Counted from the first letter of the stretch, positions 32,064-41,841 are shown. The stretch: 62,082 nucleotides of DNA from an uncultured Phycisphaerales bacterium (GCA_937868095.1 CALMLO010000007.1:1-62082), one strand, 5' to 3'. A program made the numbers and translations. Notes: generated from the sequence alone by a model not told the origin.

Positions 32064-32233
32064 AATCGACTCCTGGTTAAAGGGCTCATTGTTTCAGGCA
32101 TGATACACAATCGTCGTGATCGAGGAACACTCCGACACCTTCTGCAGGAAGAAGAGCGGGTTTCCGGCTGTGGTTATTCGCTCTTACCGATGAGACGGCC
32201 GATCAGGAGCCGGCCCATCATAAGTTTCTTATT

Positions 32234-33085
32234 TTATCGGGAACCTCTCTGATAAGCCCAGCCGCGGCCCATGTATCCCGTATCGTTGTTCTGGCCGGGA
32301 GTTCGGTAAAATTCTCCGTTTAAGTTTCCTGAGCCGAAACCATAATTATGAATATCGCTACGGCTGAAGTACAAATTGATTCGGGCTTTTGTATCCGAAT
32401 CCTGCCACACATGCACTTCCGCATGCCCATCACAAAAGCCCAGGATACCGCTGTTTCCGTGATTAATGGAAATCGGGTCCCGCCAATACCATTCTTTATA
32501 CTCGTTGTCACTATCCCAGGGGGTATAAAATTCCCAAGCTCCAAAATTAAAATTCCGCCCTTCACCTTCTTCGACAAAGGTATAACGTGTCGAAGGAGAG
32601 GTGATTTGATGAAATCTACTCACACCCTTGCCCAAAGCCGACGGCAGCGCATACGATCGGAAAATTGTGGTTCCGTCATACTTGCTTTTGCGGATTGTGT
32701 CTCCCGGGCAGTGATAGGTGTCAAAACTATCAATCCCGTATTCGTACATCTTGCCCTTGGCAATTCCCCTCTTTTCATCATCATCCGTGACCGGAGGAGA
32801 GGTTGAATCGTAGGAGCAGGGAGTACCGTCTTCTTTTATGGGATGTTTGATCCATGGACCTTGTGCATCTGACGCGGTCGGGTCTGCGGACATGAACCTG
32901 CCGTCATTTTCTCCCTGGTATGAGTACCAGGCCAAGGTGAGATTCTTGACATTAGTCAGACAGACCGCCGCGGCCGCCTTCCGTTTGGCCATCCTCACCG
33001 CAGGGACGATAATAGCGAGCAGCAAGGAGATTATGGCGATGGCCACCAGTAATTCAATTAATGTAAATCCTTTCTTACTGGTCAT
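32234..33085 (-). CDS. Prepilin-type protein with H-x9-DG C-terminal motif (pseudopilin-like)
   Basis: 283 residues from ATG 33085, chosen because AAGGAG lies seven bases upstream; an upstream in-frame start at 33115 lacks one. The N-terminus GFTLIELLVAIAIISLLLAI is a type IV prepilin/pseudopilin cleavage signal. C-terminally, H-GNSGILGFC-DG is an exact H-x9-DG motif, the mark of the prepilin-associated protein family expanded in planctomycetes. Its role is unknown; surface display or type II-like secretion of the neighbouring enzymes is plausible. A promoter and direct repeats lie upstream. Confidence 0.88.
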   Translation of the reverse strand: MTSKKGFTLIELLVAIAIISLLLAIIVPAVRMAKRKAAAAVCLTNVKNLTLAWYSYQGENDGRFMSADPTASDAQGPWIKHPIKEDGTPCSYDSTSPPVTDDDEKRGIAKGKMYEYGIDSFDTYHCPGDTIRKSKYDGTTIFRSYALPSALGKGVSRFHQITSPSTRYTFVEEGEGRNFNFGAWEFYTPWDSDNEYKEWYWRDPISINHGNSGILGFCDGHAEVHVWQDSDTKARINLYFSRSDIHNYGFGSGNLNGEFYRTPGQNNDTGYMGRGWAYQRGSR

Positions 33086-33165
33086 TTGCGCACTCCTTAA
33101 ATTCATCGTTTCCAAGGTCCGATTTGGATAAGCGGTTTTAATGCAACAAAATCCGCCTATTCTAT

Positions 33166-33194
33166 ATTATTGTGCATTCATAACGTTACTGCAA
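33166..33194 (-). promoter_or_regulatory. Promoter of the prepilin-type gene
   Basis: On the minus strand TTGCAG (33189-33194) and AATAAT (33166-33171) are 17 bp apart, about 80 bp before the start at 33085. It lies next to the direct repeats at 33197-33229. Confidence 0.5.
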
Positions 33195-33196
33195 GG

Positions 33197-33229
33197 CAAT
33201 TTCGCGCTCCAAAAAAGACAATTTCGCGC
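33197..33229 (-). promoter_or_regulatory. Direct-repeat operator adjacent to the prepilin gene promoter
   Basis: The 11-bp sequence CAATTTCGCGC occurs at 33197-33207 and again at 33219-33229. The repeats are 22 bp apart, two helical turns, in the same orientation. They abut the upstream side of the -35 hexamer, the usual position for an activator dimer such as an AraC or LuxR-type regulator. I saw no further copies by eye. Confidence 0.55.
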
Positions 33230-33379
33230 AAAAACTCGCATTTGACATTTCCCATTTTCAACGTAAAATATTACTTATTTTTTTACCAAAAAGCCCGCTG
33301 CAAGGTTCATACACATCTTTCTCCGGGAAAACCCCTGAAACAGGGGCTCTCCCGGTTGTAAGCAAATCATATCCCATAC

Positions 33380-35461
33380 TTAGTCAGGAAAAATGCGGTA
33401 ATCAACCAGCCATTTTGCAGCAATCTCCGCAAAATCGGGGAGATCTATCTTGCAATTCCGATTGAGGTCCCAATCGTACAAATCATAGATCTCGAGATCG
33501 CAAATAGATTCAACACCTGTAACTCGATTGTATTCCTCCGCAATTTCCTGTTTTGTCAGGGCATAGTTGTAGATCCGAAAGTCATCGATCCGGGCGTTAA
33601 GGTAGGGGACATCCGCTCCGACGGCTTTGCCGATGTAATTGTATGTCTTCTTGAAACCTATCGGACTTTGCAGCGTTAATCCTTGAGGGCTTTTGTTCTC
33701 TGTACCGCATTCCCCGTTAAGATAGATACGCCCATAACCATCCTCGACGGTTACCACAACATAATACCACACTTCGGGGTCGATTTCACTTTCGACATCG
33801 AGTTCCTGGTTATGCCGGACACTTCGGCCGTCTTCAATGGTATACCAATTCCATTCACTGCGCGCCACATCCCATCCGCCTTGCCTCGGATCGTTTTGCC
33901 GATAAAGCATCGTCAGGAAAAATGCCTCATTTGCATTATCACCGAAGTCCCAGACCCTGTTCCATCGATCTCGATCGTTGGAGTTAATCAGGGTTGTCGG
34001 ACGAACCCAGCAGGCAATGGTAATATCCTCATAGTGAGCCACCGTCGTATCCAGAATTCTTGCCCACTGCAGCTTTGCCCCCGAAGGGTTCACAAGCAAC
34101 AGGTTTTTGTCAATGAGCGAATATTCATCCGACAAACTGGCTCCGCCCATCAATTGCATATCTTTGCCGCTTATGATATCCGGGGTAAAAAGATCAGCCC
34201 CAACAGTATAAGTGGTTTCAAACGGATAGTGAGACTTTAACTCTCCAACTCGCAACTCGCCGCGGGATGAACTCTGAGCAGAAAGCCCGGTCGCAGTTTC
34301 CTCCCCGATGCAATAGTAAAATCCTGCATCGTCCGGCTGGGCATTAAGAATCGTCAGGGTATCCGTGTCGACACCGGCGTACTTCGTTCCGTTTGTGAGT
34401 GCCACAGCCGGATCGCCTTCTTTGTACCACTGGAAAGTATCCACTTTCGAGCTCATGGTCAGCCCCAAGACAGCGTCTTTTCCGATGCGAGCTACCAGTT
34501 TGGCCGGAGTGACATTGCCGAGCAAGGGACCTTCCTGGATGGTTGTGAAACTCCAGATTGGACTTGTGTAGGCAAGTTCAACCTTTGTGCCATTGGGGTC
34601 ATACGCATAAGCAAGGACTGACCAGAAATACTCTGTACTCCAGGTAAGGTTTTGAGGGTATTCGGTCTCCAGCGTGATCGTATATTGACCCGGTGAAACG
34701 GACATGCCGTCCACAATCTTATAGATCTCAGAGAGGTTGGGATCCGGGCCAAACAGAACGTCAACTTTAATAATATCCTCATTCGTGACGGTAAAAATCA
34801 GATCATTCTGCGGTGAATTGAGCTCGACGGCCACCAGCCCCGTACCGTCTTTTGGAAACGGATTGACAATGCTCGGCAGTTCAGCAATCTGAACATTATC
34901 AATCGCGAAACGGTCCTCCGTACCGCTGACACCGTCCCCCTCATTTTTAAAACGTAAAAACAGTTCACCGCTGGTCGAGTCAATATATTGAAGGGTAACG
35001 GAGTCCGTTATGTACTTCCCCACTTCCATCGCCGGGTAGGAAACCGTAACAGTGTCTATCAGTTTCACCCCGTTCGCACCGTAAATATTCAACTCATCGG
35101 CCCCAACAAAAGAGCCGTCCGATTCATAGATCGAAATGGTAAGGACCAGATCACGCGGAGTCAAAGGTTCATCAACCCATCCGCCCTCGACGGCTCCGAT
35201 GTCATACTGAATCCGCAACGCCGGCACGCCCTCGGTATTGTACCCGATACTCTGATAGGCCCAGCACCTGGAGTCAGCCAAACCCATATACTGCGTACCG
35301 TTTGGACTATAGCGCAATCGTAAGTAGGTAACAGAATAATCAAACCACTCCGGCACATTTTCGCGGATTCCCAGGACTTCAAAGTCACCATTGGTAATCG
35401 ACAGCGCTGAAGCCATCGAAGCCATAGTTAAACACATTAAAATGCACGAAAAACGTCTCAT
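33380..35461 (-). CDS. Secreted LamG/Ig-like mosaic protein with dockerin-like C-terminus (copy 1)
   Basis: 693 residues from ATG 35461, preceded by AAAGGATGGAAAA; the longer upstream frame overlaps the neighbouring gene and is rejected. A signal peptide (ASALS) is followed by an LSITNGDFE beta-domain (about 20-185) and a fibronectin-like part (TWSTEYFWSVLAYAYD). An Ig-like domain follows (FQWYKEGDPAVALTNG ... DDAGFYYCIGEE). A LamG-type jelly roll (about 470-640) contains ITIACWVRPTTL and GRIYLNGECG. A single EF-hand dockerin-like tail (DLNRNCKIDLPDF) ends it. No catalytic residues recognised. It is a paralogue of the next gene upstream. A glycan-binding or surface scaffold role is inferred. 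Confidence 0.8.
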   Translation of the reverse strand: MRRFSCILMCLTMASMASALSITNGDFEVLGIRENVPEWFDYSVTYLRLRYSPNGTQYMGLADSRCWAYQSIGYNTEGVPALRIQYDIGAVEGGWVDEPLTPRDLVLTISIYESDGSFVGADELNIYGANGVKLIDTVTVSYPAMEVGKYITDSVTLQYIDSTSGELFLRFKNEGDGVSGTEDRFAIDNVQIAELPSIVNPFPKDGTGLVAVELNSPQNDLIFTVTNEDIIKVDVLFGPDPNLSEIYKIVDGMSVSPGQYTITLETEYPQNLTWSTEYFWSVLAYAYDPNGTKVELAYTSPIWSFTTIQEGPLLGNVTPAKLVARIGKDAVLGLTMSSKVDTFQWYKEGDPAVALTNGTKYAGVDTDTLTILNAQPDDAGFYYCIGEETATGLSAQSSSRGELRVGELKSHYPFETTYTVGADLFTPDIISGKDMQLMGGASLSDEYSLIDKNLLLVNPSGAKLQWARILDTTVAHYEDITIACWVRPTTLINSNDRDRWNRVWDFGDNANEAFFLTMLYRQNDPRQGGWDVARSEWNWYTIEDGRSVRHNQELDVESEIDPEVWYYVVVTVEDGYGRIYLNGECGTENKSPQGLTLQSPIGFKKTYNYIGKAVGADVPYLNARIDDFRIYNYALTKQEIAEEYNRVTGVESICDLEIYDLYDWDLNRNCKIDLPDFAEIAAKWLVDYRIFPD

Positions 35462-35501
35462 TTTTCCATCCTTTCCGTTATCTTCGCTTCGTAAATGGTG
35501 T

Positions 35502-37646
35502 TTAGTCAAAATACACGAGGTAATTTTGCAACCATTTTTCAGCAATCTCCACAAAATCGGGAAGATCCACCCGGCAATTGCCATTGAAGTCCCAGGTCTC
35601 CAAATCATAGCTATCCATATCACAAATAAAATCAACATCTGTTCGAACAGCCATGTATTCCTTCGCGATCTGCTCGGGTGTTTTGGCATAGTTAAAAATC
35701 TTTAATTCATCGATCAAGCCGTTGAAGTTGGGGGGACTATCCGTCTCATTGATGGCTTTGCCGATGTAATTGAGCGGCTTCGACAGCTCTGACGGATGGT
35801 ATAAACCGTCCTCTCCGCCGTATTGACCATTAATATAGATTTTGCCCATCGTAGTAAGGTCACCTTCTTCGTCAAGTTCCTCTGCGATGGTGAACACGAC
35901 ATAAATCCACTTTGTGCCGTAACCGATATCACCGACAGCCGTGGTGTCTCGACCATCACCATCGAGTACCATCTCACAAAATGCTTCATTCGTATTACGA
36001 AGCAGCGTCAGGTAAAAGTAATTCTCGGCATCCTGGCCAAAGTCAAAGACACGGGCATTTCGTTCAAAGTCGAGATCCAGGAGGGTCGGCTTGACCCAGA
36101 AACTGATGGTAATATCCGGATAATGAGCCACAGAAGCATCTGGGATCACCGCGTACTGCGTATGAGTTACTCCTCTGGGATTCCTGAGCGCCAGGTATCC
36201 GCCAAAGAGTGTGTTGGGATCCGCGGCACTGACCACCACAGAGGCCCCGCCCATCAATTGCATATCTTTGCCGCCTTTAATATCCGGAGTATACAGATTG
36301 CCGGCGGCGGTATAGGTCGTCTCAAACGGATAGTGCGCCTTTAATTCTTTAATAAACAATACGCCGGGGGATAACGTCACAGCCGTCAGCCCGGTCGCCG
36401 CTTCCGTTCCGACACAATAGTAGGTTCCTTCATCGGCCGGCTGGACATTCAGAACAGTCAGCGAATCAGAATCGACGCCGACATACTTGGCACCCTCGAC
36501 AAGCGGATTCGGATTGCCTTCTTTATACCACTGGAAGGTATCCGTTTTCACGTAGGACGGCACAGTGAAGACGGCATTTTCCCCGGGCCAGACACCCGCT
36601 ACGGCGGGAGTAACCCCAAAGAGGAAGGGGCCTTTCTGGATGGTTTTAAAACTCGTGATCAGGCCCGTGTATTTGAGTGAACGCCCTCCCATTCCATCTG
36701 ACTCATAAGCAAGGACTTTCCAGAAATATTCCGTATCCCATCTCAGGTCTTCAGTCAACTCGGTCTCCAGGGTAACCGTATTCAGCCCCGGCGTAACCGG
36801 CATGCCTTCGACAATCTTATAGACCGGCTCAGAAGACAGATTGGGGTCGTTTACCGGGCCAAACAGAACGTCAACTTCAATAATCGTGTCATCCACAACG
36901 TAGAAAACCAAATCATTCTCAGATGAAGTACGCTCCGTCGCCACATAGATCGCACCATCTGCCGGCGATCGATTGACCACGTAGGCAGGAGACAGTGTAA
37001 TGTTGTCCACCTGTATCAACGGCAATACGGTCCCTCCCCCATGGATGTTATTGAATCGCAGGAACAGTTCTTTGCCGATGGTGGCACTGGACAGGTCAAT
37101 TTGAAAACTTTCATGAAAGACCGTGGTTTTAGGCGCATACCTCAATACAGACCCCTGGCCAATCAGCGTAACCGGGTTGTCCGGTTTCTGGTCGGTTTTT
37201 ATAAATCCATAGATGTCATGCGCTGCCCCGTCCCATTCGCCGGGTTCGAAGGTGCCGTCCGACTCGAGAATCTGAACACCGACTCCCATCATACCCTGCG
37301 CTTTACCGGAAGCCAGGCCCCAGTCTAATTCAACGTCAACCACCAGGGGGTAGCCGTCATACATGCCGATACTCTGGTAAACATAGGCATGATTGCCGCC
37401 GTCCGGATTCTCATTCGCTCTGCTCCCCATATTCGCAACTTTGGTACCGTTGATGGTAGAAGGGTGATTGAGAAAGAAGGGTCCGGTTGTTCTTTCGACA
37501 TCAGGACCGCCATAATCATACCAGTATGCAATATCATAGGAATAAGGAGAATCAGATTGGTTTTCAAAATCTCCATTGGTGATTGACAGCGATGAAGCCA
37601 TTGAAACCGTACTTAAGCACATAAAAATGCAGAAAAACCGTCTCAT
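35502..37646 (-). CDS. Secreted LamG/Ig-like mosaic protein with dockerin-like C-terminus (copy 2)
   Basis: 714 residues. Same order as its downstream neighbour: signal peptide (ASSLS), LSITNGDFENQ domain, fibronectin-like part (WDTEYFWKVLAYESD), Ig-like domain (FQWYKEGNPNPLVEG ... DEGTYYCVGTE), LamG jelly roll (ITISFWVKPTLL, GKIYINGQYGG) and dockerin-like tail (DFNGNCRVDLPDFVEIAEKWL). The upstream 15 bases including the ribosome site are almost identical to those of copy 1. This points to tandem duplication including the leader, followed by marked divergence in the first domain. The copies are separated by 40 bp and are probably co-transcribed. Confidence 0.8.
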   Translation of the reverse strand: MRRFFCIFMCLSTVSMASSLSITNGDFENQSDSPYSYDIAYWYDYGGPDVERTTGPFFLNHPSTINGTKVANMGSRANENPDGGNHAYVYQSIGMYDGYPLVVDVELDWGLASGKAQGMMGVGVQILESDGTFEPGEWDGAAHDIYGFIKTDQKPDNPVTLIGQGSVLRYAPKTTVFHESFQIDLSSATIGKELFLRFNNIHGGGTVLPLIQVDNITLSPAYVVNRSPADGAIYVATERTSSENDLVFYVVDDTIIEVDVLFGPVNDPNLSSEPVYKIVEGMPVTPGLNTVTLETELTEDLRWDTEYFWKVLAYESDGMGGRSLKYTGLITSFKTIQKGPFLFGVTPAVAGVWPGENAVFTVPSYVKTDTFQWYKEGNPNPLVEGAKYVGVDSDSLTVLNVQPADEGTYYCVGTEAATGLTAVTLSPGVLFIKELKAHYPFETTYTAAGNLYTPDIKGGKDMQLMGGASVVVSAADPNTLFGGYLALRNPRGVTHTQYAVIPDASVAHYPDITISFWVKPTLLDLDFERNARVFDFGQDAENYFYLTLLRNTNEAFCEMVLDGDGRDTTAVGDIGYGTKWIYVVFTIAEELDEEGDLTTMGKIYINGQYGGEDGLYHPSELSKPLNYIGKAINETDSPPNFNGLIDELKIFNYAKTPEQIAKEYMAVRTDVDFICDMDSYDLETWDFNGNCRVDLPDFVEIAEKWLQNYLVYFD

Positions 37647-37964
37647 TTTTCCATCCTTTCAGTAAAAGTCGCCTCTTTAATGTCATCCACACTTGTATAG
37701 ATTGATGATACCGAAATGATAAGACCTTCCCGCATTAAAGAGACAACATGGCCTCTGCTTACTTGAATTGCACCCGTATGAATCCGAAACTTCAAATAAC
37801 ACAGGGACCCTCCACTGTTCAAATGAATCCTCTCAAGCAATCACTGGCAGCCAATCTTGCACCGTTCCAAAGACCCATCTTCCGGCGCTCATCATCGTAA
37901 GGATTCAGGTACTGCACGTTTTGGATGCAGTACCTGAACCTTGATTCACTTCAAATCCAAAAAG
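37647..37964. other. Gap between PEP-CTERM and LamG genes
   Basis: Contains a strong stem-loop near its right end (37904-37938). Otherwise I see no gene. A promoter for the LamG pair probably lies here but no clear consensus was found. Confidence 0.4.
37904..37938 (-). terminator. Strong stem-loop after the PEP-CTERM gene
   Basis: TTCAGGTACTGCA (37904-37916) and TGCAGTACCTGAA (37926-37938) form a perfect 13-bp stem with a 9-base loop, 26 bp past the stop codon. No U-run follows on the minus strand, so it may be a processing or stabilising hairpin rather than a classical terminator. Confidence 0.55.
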
Positions 37965-38855
37965 TCAGCGTTTCCTGCGCAGCAGCAGACCGCCCAGACC
38001 CAGCAGAACCATCGTTGCCGGTTCGGGGACATGAGCTTCGTTCGTCAACTGCGGCGCGAAGATGTCACCCCATTGGGCAATGGTCCCCTCGCTCCAAGGG
38101 CTATCGGGGTCCTTGTTCAACGTGGTCATTTCTTTGGGATTGAACAGGTAATTAAAGTTCACCCAGTTGGAAGGGATGCCCTCCCACCAATAATCGTGAG
38201 CGATTGTCATAACAATGGTCACTGTTTGATGATCCGTGGCCTGTGCCGCTGCGATTGCAGCGTGCAAGGCACTGCCTGCACTCAGGGTAAAGTCGAACGC
38301 TCCGCCAACAGGCAGATGAGGGGTTGTCCCAACCAGATCGGCACTGTCATACAGTTGCCGCCCAAGATAGGTAAGACCGGAATTCAAGTCGCCAAACTCG
38401 TCATAGACCGCTTTGGTACCGGCGTCGCCATCATAATAGTAGCCAGGCGGCGGATTTAAGCTGGGGTTGATGTCCAGTTCGCCCCAATCGGCCCCGTCCA
38501 CTGTGGGATCCAGCACGTAATAATCCCAACCGGTGTAGCCATAACGAACGGGGTCATAGAATCGGCTTTCAACCAAGTTGTTATTTCGATAGGTCGTCCG
38601 CACGGTGATGTCACCCATCAGATCGGCTGTGCTGAGGTTCGCCACGCCGAACTTCAGGTAGATCAAACTGTTGCGATTGGACGCAACACGAGAGGCGATC
38701 TCTGTGCTTGCTCCGCGGTTTCCTGTCGGATCCGCTATTTCGCGCAACTCACAATCGGCACCGCCCGGGTTGTTGGTGGTGATACGCCAAGCTTGGGCGT
38801 CTGTCACAAGGATTGCTGCTGAAACGAGTCCCATTAAAACAAATACTCTTTTCAT
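37965..38855 (-). CDS. PEP-CTERM sorting-domain protein
   Basis: 296 residues from ATG 38855, with GGAGGATGGGAAG just upstream. Signal peptide MKRVFVLMGLVSAAILVTD followed by cleavage near AQA. The body is a beta-rich secreted domain without a recognised fold. The C-terminus VPEPATMVLLGLGGLLLRRKR is a textbook PEP-CTERM signal: the PEP motif, a hydrophobic span and a basic end. Such proteins are processed by exosortase, which is not encoded in this window. It sits among pectinolytic genes, but its role is unknown. Confidence 0.88.
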   Translation of the reverse strand: MKRVFVLMGLVSAAILVTDAQAWRITTNNPGGADCELREIADPTGNRGASTEIASRVASNRNSLIYLKFGVANLSTADLMGDITVRTTYRNNNLVESRFYDPVRYGYTGWDYYVLDPTVDGADWGELDINPSLNPPPGYYYDGDAGTKAVYDEFGDLNSGLTYLGRQLYDSADLVGTTPHLPVGGAFDFTLSAGSALHAAIAAAQATDHQTVTIVMTIAHDYWWEGIPSNWVNFNYLFNPKEMTTLNKDPDSPWSEGTIAQWGDIFAPQLTNEAHVPEPATMVLLGLGGLLLRRKR

Positions 38856-39231
38856 CTTCCCATCCTCCAAAAAAGTTATAGAATACATGTTTCGACTCCA
38901 CAGTCGAACTCCGCGCACACACACTCACGCAAGATTATTTTATCCTCATAACCGGAATCTACATGCTTGGATAGTTCGTATCGGCAGGTGAAAACCACAT
39001 GATGTATTTCTATTCCTCCCTAATCGTTTTCCTAATGAGCGCTCTCCTGATTCTACTTGATTATATAAGTGTTAAATAATTATTTCCTCCTGTATTCCGC
39101 AAATAACTTGTCATATCCTTAGATTTTTGGAACATTTTAACCAAATAAAAACGGTTTAATAAAAGAGTTGCAGGGAGAACATCACGTAGAAGCAGATAGG
39201 AATTGTCCGTGTTTTTCATTATATGGGCCTT
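38856..39231. other. Gap upstream of the PEP-CTERM gene
   Basis: AT-rich, no gene seen. It carries one copy of a conserved 46-bp promoter-like block (39086-39131) that is repeated upstream of the large pectate lyase at 46994. Confidence 0.5.
39086..39131 (-). promoter_or_regulatory. Conserved promoter-like block, copy 1
   Basis: On the minus strand it reads TCCAAAAATCTA, three variable bases, ATATGACAAGTTATTT, four variable bases, AATAC. The same order and spacing occur at 47128-47172. It lies about 230 bp before the PEP-CTERM start. It may be a promoter for an alternative sigma factor or an activator site. Confidence 0.5.
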
Positions 39232-41841
39232 TTACTGCCAGCATGTGCCGGCAGGGTCGCGGCTGCATTCGAGCCAGTCCAATGCTAATTGAGCTAAATC
39301 AGCCAGGTCCACGCCCTCTCCGCCGCCATTGTCTATCCATTCACTGGCAAGGACTACAAAGTCGGTGAAATTTACCTGGCAATCCTTGTCGAGGTCATAA
39401 GGGATCGGTATCGGGCAGGAATAAGCCGTCACGGTATAGGTATGCCCGGCCTGGGTGGTGAATTCGTAGAGATTCTCGCCCGGTGACTGCAAGGCCGCAC
39501 TCTGGGTTCCCTCGGCAACTACAATCGGCCAGGCCGAGCGAATACGGCAGGGGCTGCCCCGTGACGAGTAAATTGTGGCGGTACTTAGTGCATTGTTCTG
39601 CCAGGTGATACCGACCGTGAAGCCTCCGCGGGCTCTCAGTCCTGTTACGCTCCCGGCCACCATCTTATCCGGCAAGGCGGGCAAAAGATATACTTCTCCC
39701 TGATGACTCTGCAGGAACATCTCTGCCGTACCCATCAAGACACCCAGATTGCCGTCAATCTGGTTTTCATTGCCCTTGCGGGAAAAAGTCATGTTATCCG
39801 TATGGGATTTGGCCAGAATCTTGTTGAGAATCATGTAGGCGTGATTGCCCTGGAGCAGACGTGTTCGGCAGCACATCTTCCAAGCCTGGCTCCAGGCCGT
39901 GTTATTTGTGTCGTCTCCTTTCCAGTTCAGGACCACCTCGGCAGCGGCCGCCATCTCGGGCGTGTGGTGTGGGGTAATATTGCCCGCCGGCATCAGGTCC
40001 ACCAAATGGGAAAGGTGTCGATGGGTATTGGGAACATCGACATCCTCCAGCCATTCCTGCAATTGGCCATAGCGGCCGATCTGGTTGGGCGGCAACTGGG
40101 CCCGCATCTGCTGGAGCTGCTGCCGGAAGTCCGCATCTACATCCAGGATTTCGCCGGCCTTAATGACATAGGTGAACAGGCCCCGGATCAACTGACTGTC
40201 CATAGTGGTGCCGGCCACGATTTCACCATCATCCCCCAGGGCGGGATTGGGCTGTTCCGGAGAGTGCGTGGGATTGGTTAGGAGATAGCCGGCGCTGCCG
40301 GGCCGCGGGTCCTGCACCAGGATGTCCGCAAAAAACTCCGCCGCTCCCTTCATAAGAGGATAGACCTCTTCCAGATAATTGACATCACCGCCGTATTCAT
40401 AGTGCCACCACAGATGCATACACAGCCAGGCCGCGCCGGTCGGCCAGAGTCCGCCTGCATTGTTAATCGGCGCCGCCCCCCGCCAAAGATCGGTATTGTG
40501 ATGCACCACCCAGCCGTCGGCGTCATAATGTACATTGGCCACCACAGCCCCCGTTTCTGATAAATCTCGGGTCAAATCCAAAAGCGGCTCATGACATTCG
40601 GCCAAATTGGTTACCTCCGCCGCCCAGTAGTTCATTTCCTCATTGATGTTGAGGGTCATTTTGCCCTCCCACGAGGGTTCCAATTCGTTATTCCATTTGC
40701 CCTGCAAACCAAGGGGCTGCGAGCCGGGGCGAGAACCCGAAATCAGCAGATAACGGGCCATCTGGAAATTAACAGTCAGCAGCTGCAGGTCATCCGCATT
40801 GAACAGCGACCAGTTCGTCTTGGCGGCATCCACACCGGCTTCAATGGCATCCAAACGCACGTTGGTCGGATTGTTGGCCTTGTCGGAGGTCCCCAGGTCC
40901 AGAGTCACGCGGTTGAAGAGGGCCTGATAGTCGTTTAATTGATCCTGACGCAAAGCCGCAAAGCCCTTGGCGGCGGCATCTGCCACGGTTTGCAGGCAGA
41001 GCGAGCCCGGATTGCCGCTGATATCGTTATAGTTGACAAAGTTCGACACAGCCCCCAGCACCAGGGTTACGGCATCCGCCTGGCTCACCACCAGGGACTG
41101 TCCGGAAGATGATATTGAACCGCCCTCACAGAGAATCCGTACCCGTGTTTCAAACTCGATATCGCTGGCCAGACTGTTTTGTCCCACATGGTTGACCGCA
41201 CCATGCAGGACCACGTCATTGCCGGACACATAGCTGCTCACCGTCTGATGAGGCGTGGTGAAACTACAGGTAAAACTTATCTTGCCGGCCTGGCCGGCGG
41301 TCAACCGTACCACGATCACATTATCCGGATAGCTGGCAAAACAGTCTCGGCTGTACGTTACACCGCCGGTCGTATAACGAACCGAAGCCGTAGCCGTAGT
41401 CAGATCCAACTGACGGCGATAATTCGTGCCGGAATGGCCGAAGGTCAGCCGCAGTTCTGCCGTCGGCTGGTAGGGACACTGACGCAGGGGCACACTCATA
41501 AAGGTGTTCGCGGCCGCATTCCAGGCAGCCCGGCCTTGGCCGGCCCACACATAATCCCGAATCTGCTGCAGATAGCCGGCAGCCCCGGCGTGGGCATAAT
41601 CATGCGGATGACCGGCCCACACCGTGTCCTCATTGAACTGGATGATTTCTTCGGACATCCCGCCATACACCATAGCCGCCAGTTTGCCGTTGCCAATGGG
41701 CAGGGCCTCATTGGACGTCACATCGGATTGATAGGCAGCCGGACTGTTATAAAACAATACCAGCGGTCCCGGATCTGCACCGGTAATCTGAGATACAACC
41801 AGCACTGCAACAATAAACATAAACCACATATTATACTTCAT
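39232..41841 (-). CDS. GH95 alpha-L-fucosidase/galactosidase with dockerin-like C-terminus
   Basis: 869 residues with a signal peptide ending at ITGADP. The N-terminal GH95 domain shows ALPIGNGKLAAMVYGG and EEIIQFNEDTVWAGHPHDY. The (alpha/alpha)6 catalytic part carries LQGKWNNELEPSWEGKMTLN and NEEMNYWAAEVTNLAECHEPL, where the family catalytic Asn/Asp/Glu residues lie. The last 60 residues contain a dockerin-like pair, DLDKDCQVNFTDFVVLASEW and GVDLADLAQLALDWL. GH95 enzymes cleave alpha-1,2-L-fucose or alpha-L-galactose; in rhamnogalacturonan-II degradation a GH95 enzyme is an alpha-L-galactosidase. AAGGAC precedes the start. Confidence 0.9.
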   Translation of the reverse strand: MKYNMWFMFIVAVLVVSQITGADPGPLVLFYNSPAAYQSDVTSNEALPIGNGKLAAMVYGGMSEEIIQFNEDTVWAGHPHDYAHAGAAGYLQQIRDYVWAGQGRAAWNAAANTFMSVPLRQCPYQPTAELRLTFGHSGTNYRRQLDLTTATASVRYTTGGVTYSRDCFASYPDNVIVVRLTAGQAGKISFTCSFTTPHQTVSSYVSGNDVVLHGAVNHVGQNSLASDIEFETRVRILCEGGSISSSGQSLVVSQADAVTLVLGAVSNFVNYNDISGNPGSLCLQTVADAAAKGFAALRQDQLNDYQALFNRVTLDLGTSDKANNPTNVRLDAIEAGVDAAKTNWSLFNADDLQLLTVNFQMARYLLISGSRPGSQPLGLQGKWNNELEPSWEGKMTLNINEEMNYWAAEVTNLAECHEPLLDLTRDLSETGAVVANVHYDADGWVVHHNTDLWRGAAPINNAGGLWPTGAAWLCMHLWWHYEYGGDVNYLEEVYPLMKGAAEFFADILVQDPRPGSAGYLLTNPTHSPEQPNPALGDDGEIVAGTTMDSQLIRGLFTYVIKAGEILDVDADFRQQLQQMRAQLPPNQIGRYGQLQEWLEDVDVPNTHRHLSHLVDLMPAGNITPHHTPEMAAAAEVVLNWKGDDTNNTAWSQAWKMCCRTRLLQGNHAYMILNKILAKSHTDNMTFSRKGNENQIDGNLGVLMGTAEMFLQSHQGEVYLLPALPDKMVAGSVTGLRARGGFTVGITWQNNALSTATIYSSRGSPCRIRSAWPIVVAEGTQSAALQSPGENLYEFTTQAGHTYTVTAYSCPIPIPYDLDKDCQVNFTDFVVLASEWIDNGGGEGVDLADLAQLALDWLECSRDPAGTCWQ

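Noticed and set aside
35462..35689. Upstream extension of the first LamG protein
   Set aside because: It overlaps the end of the second LamG gene and lacks a signal peptide; the signal peptide begins at 35461.
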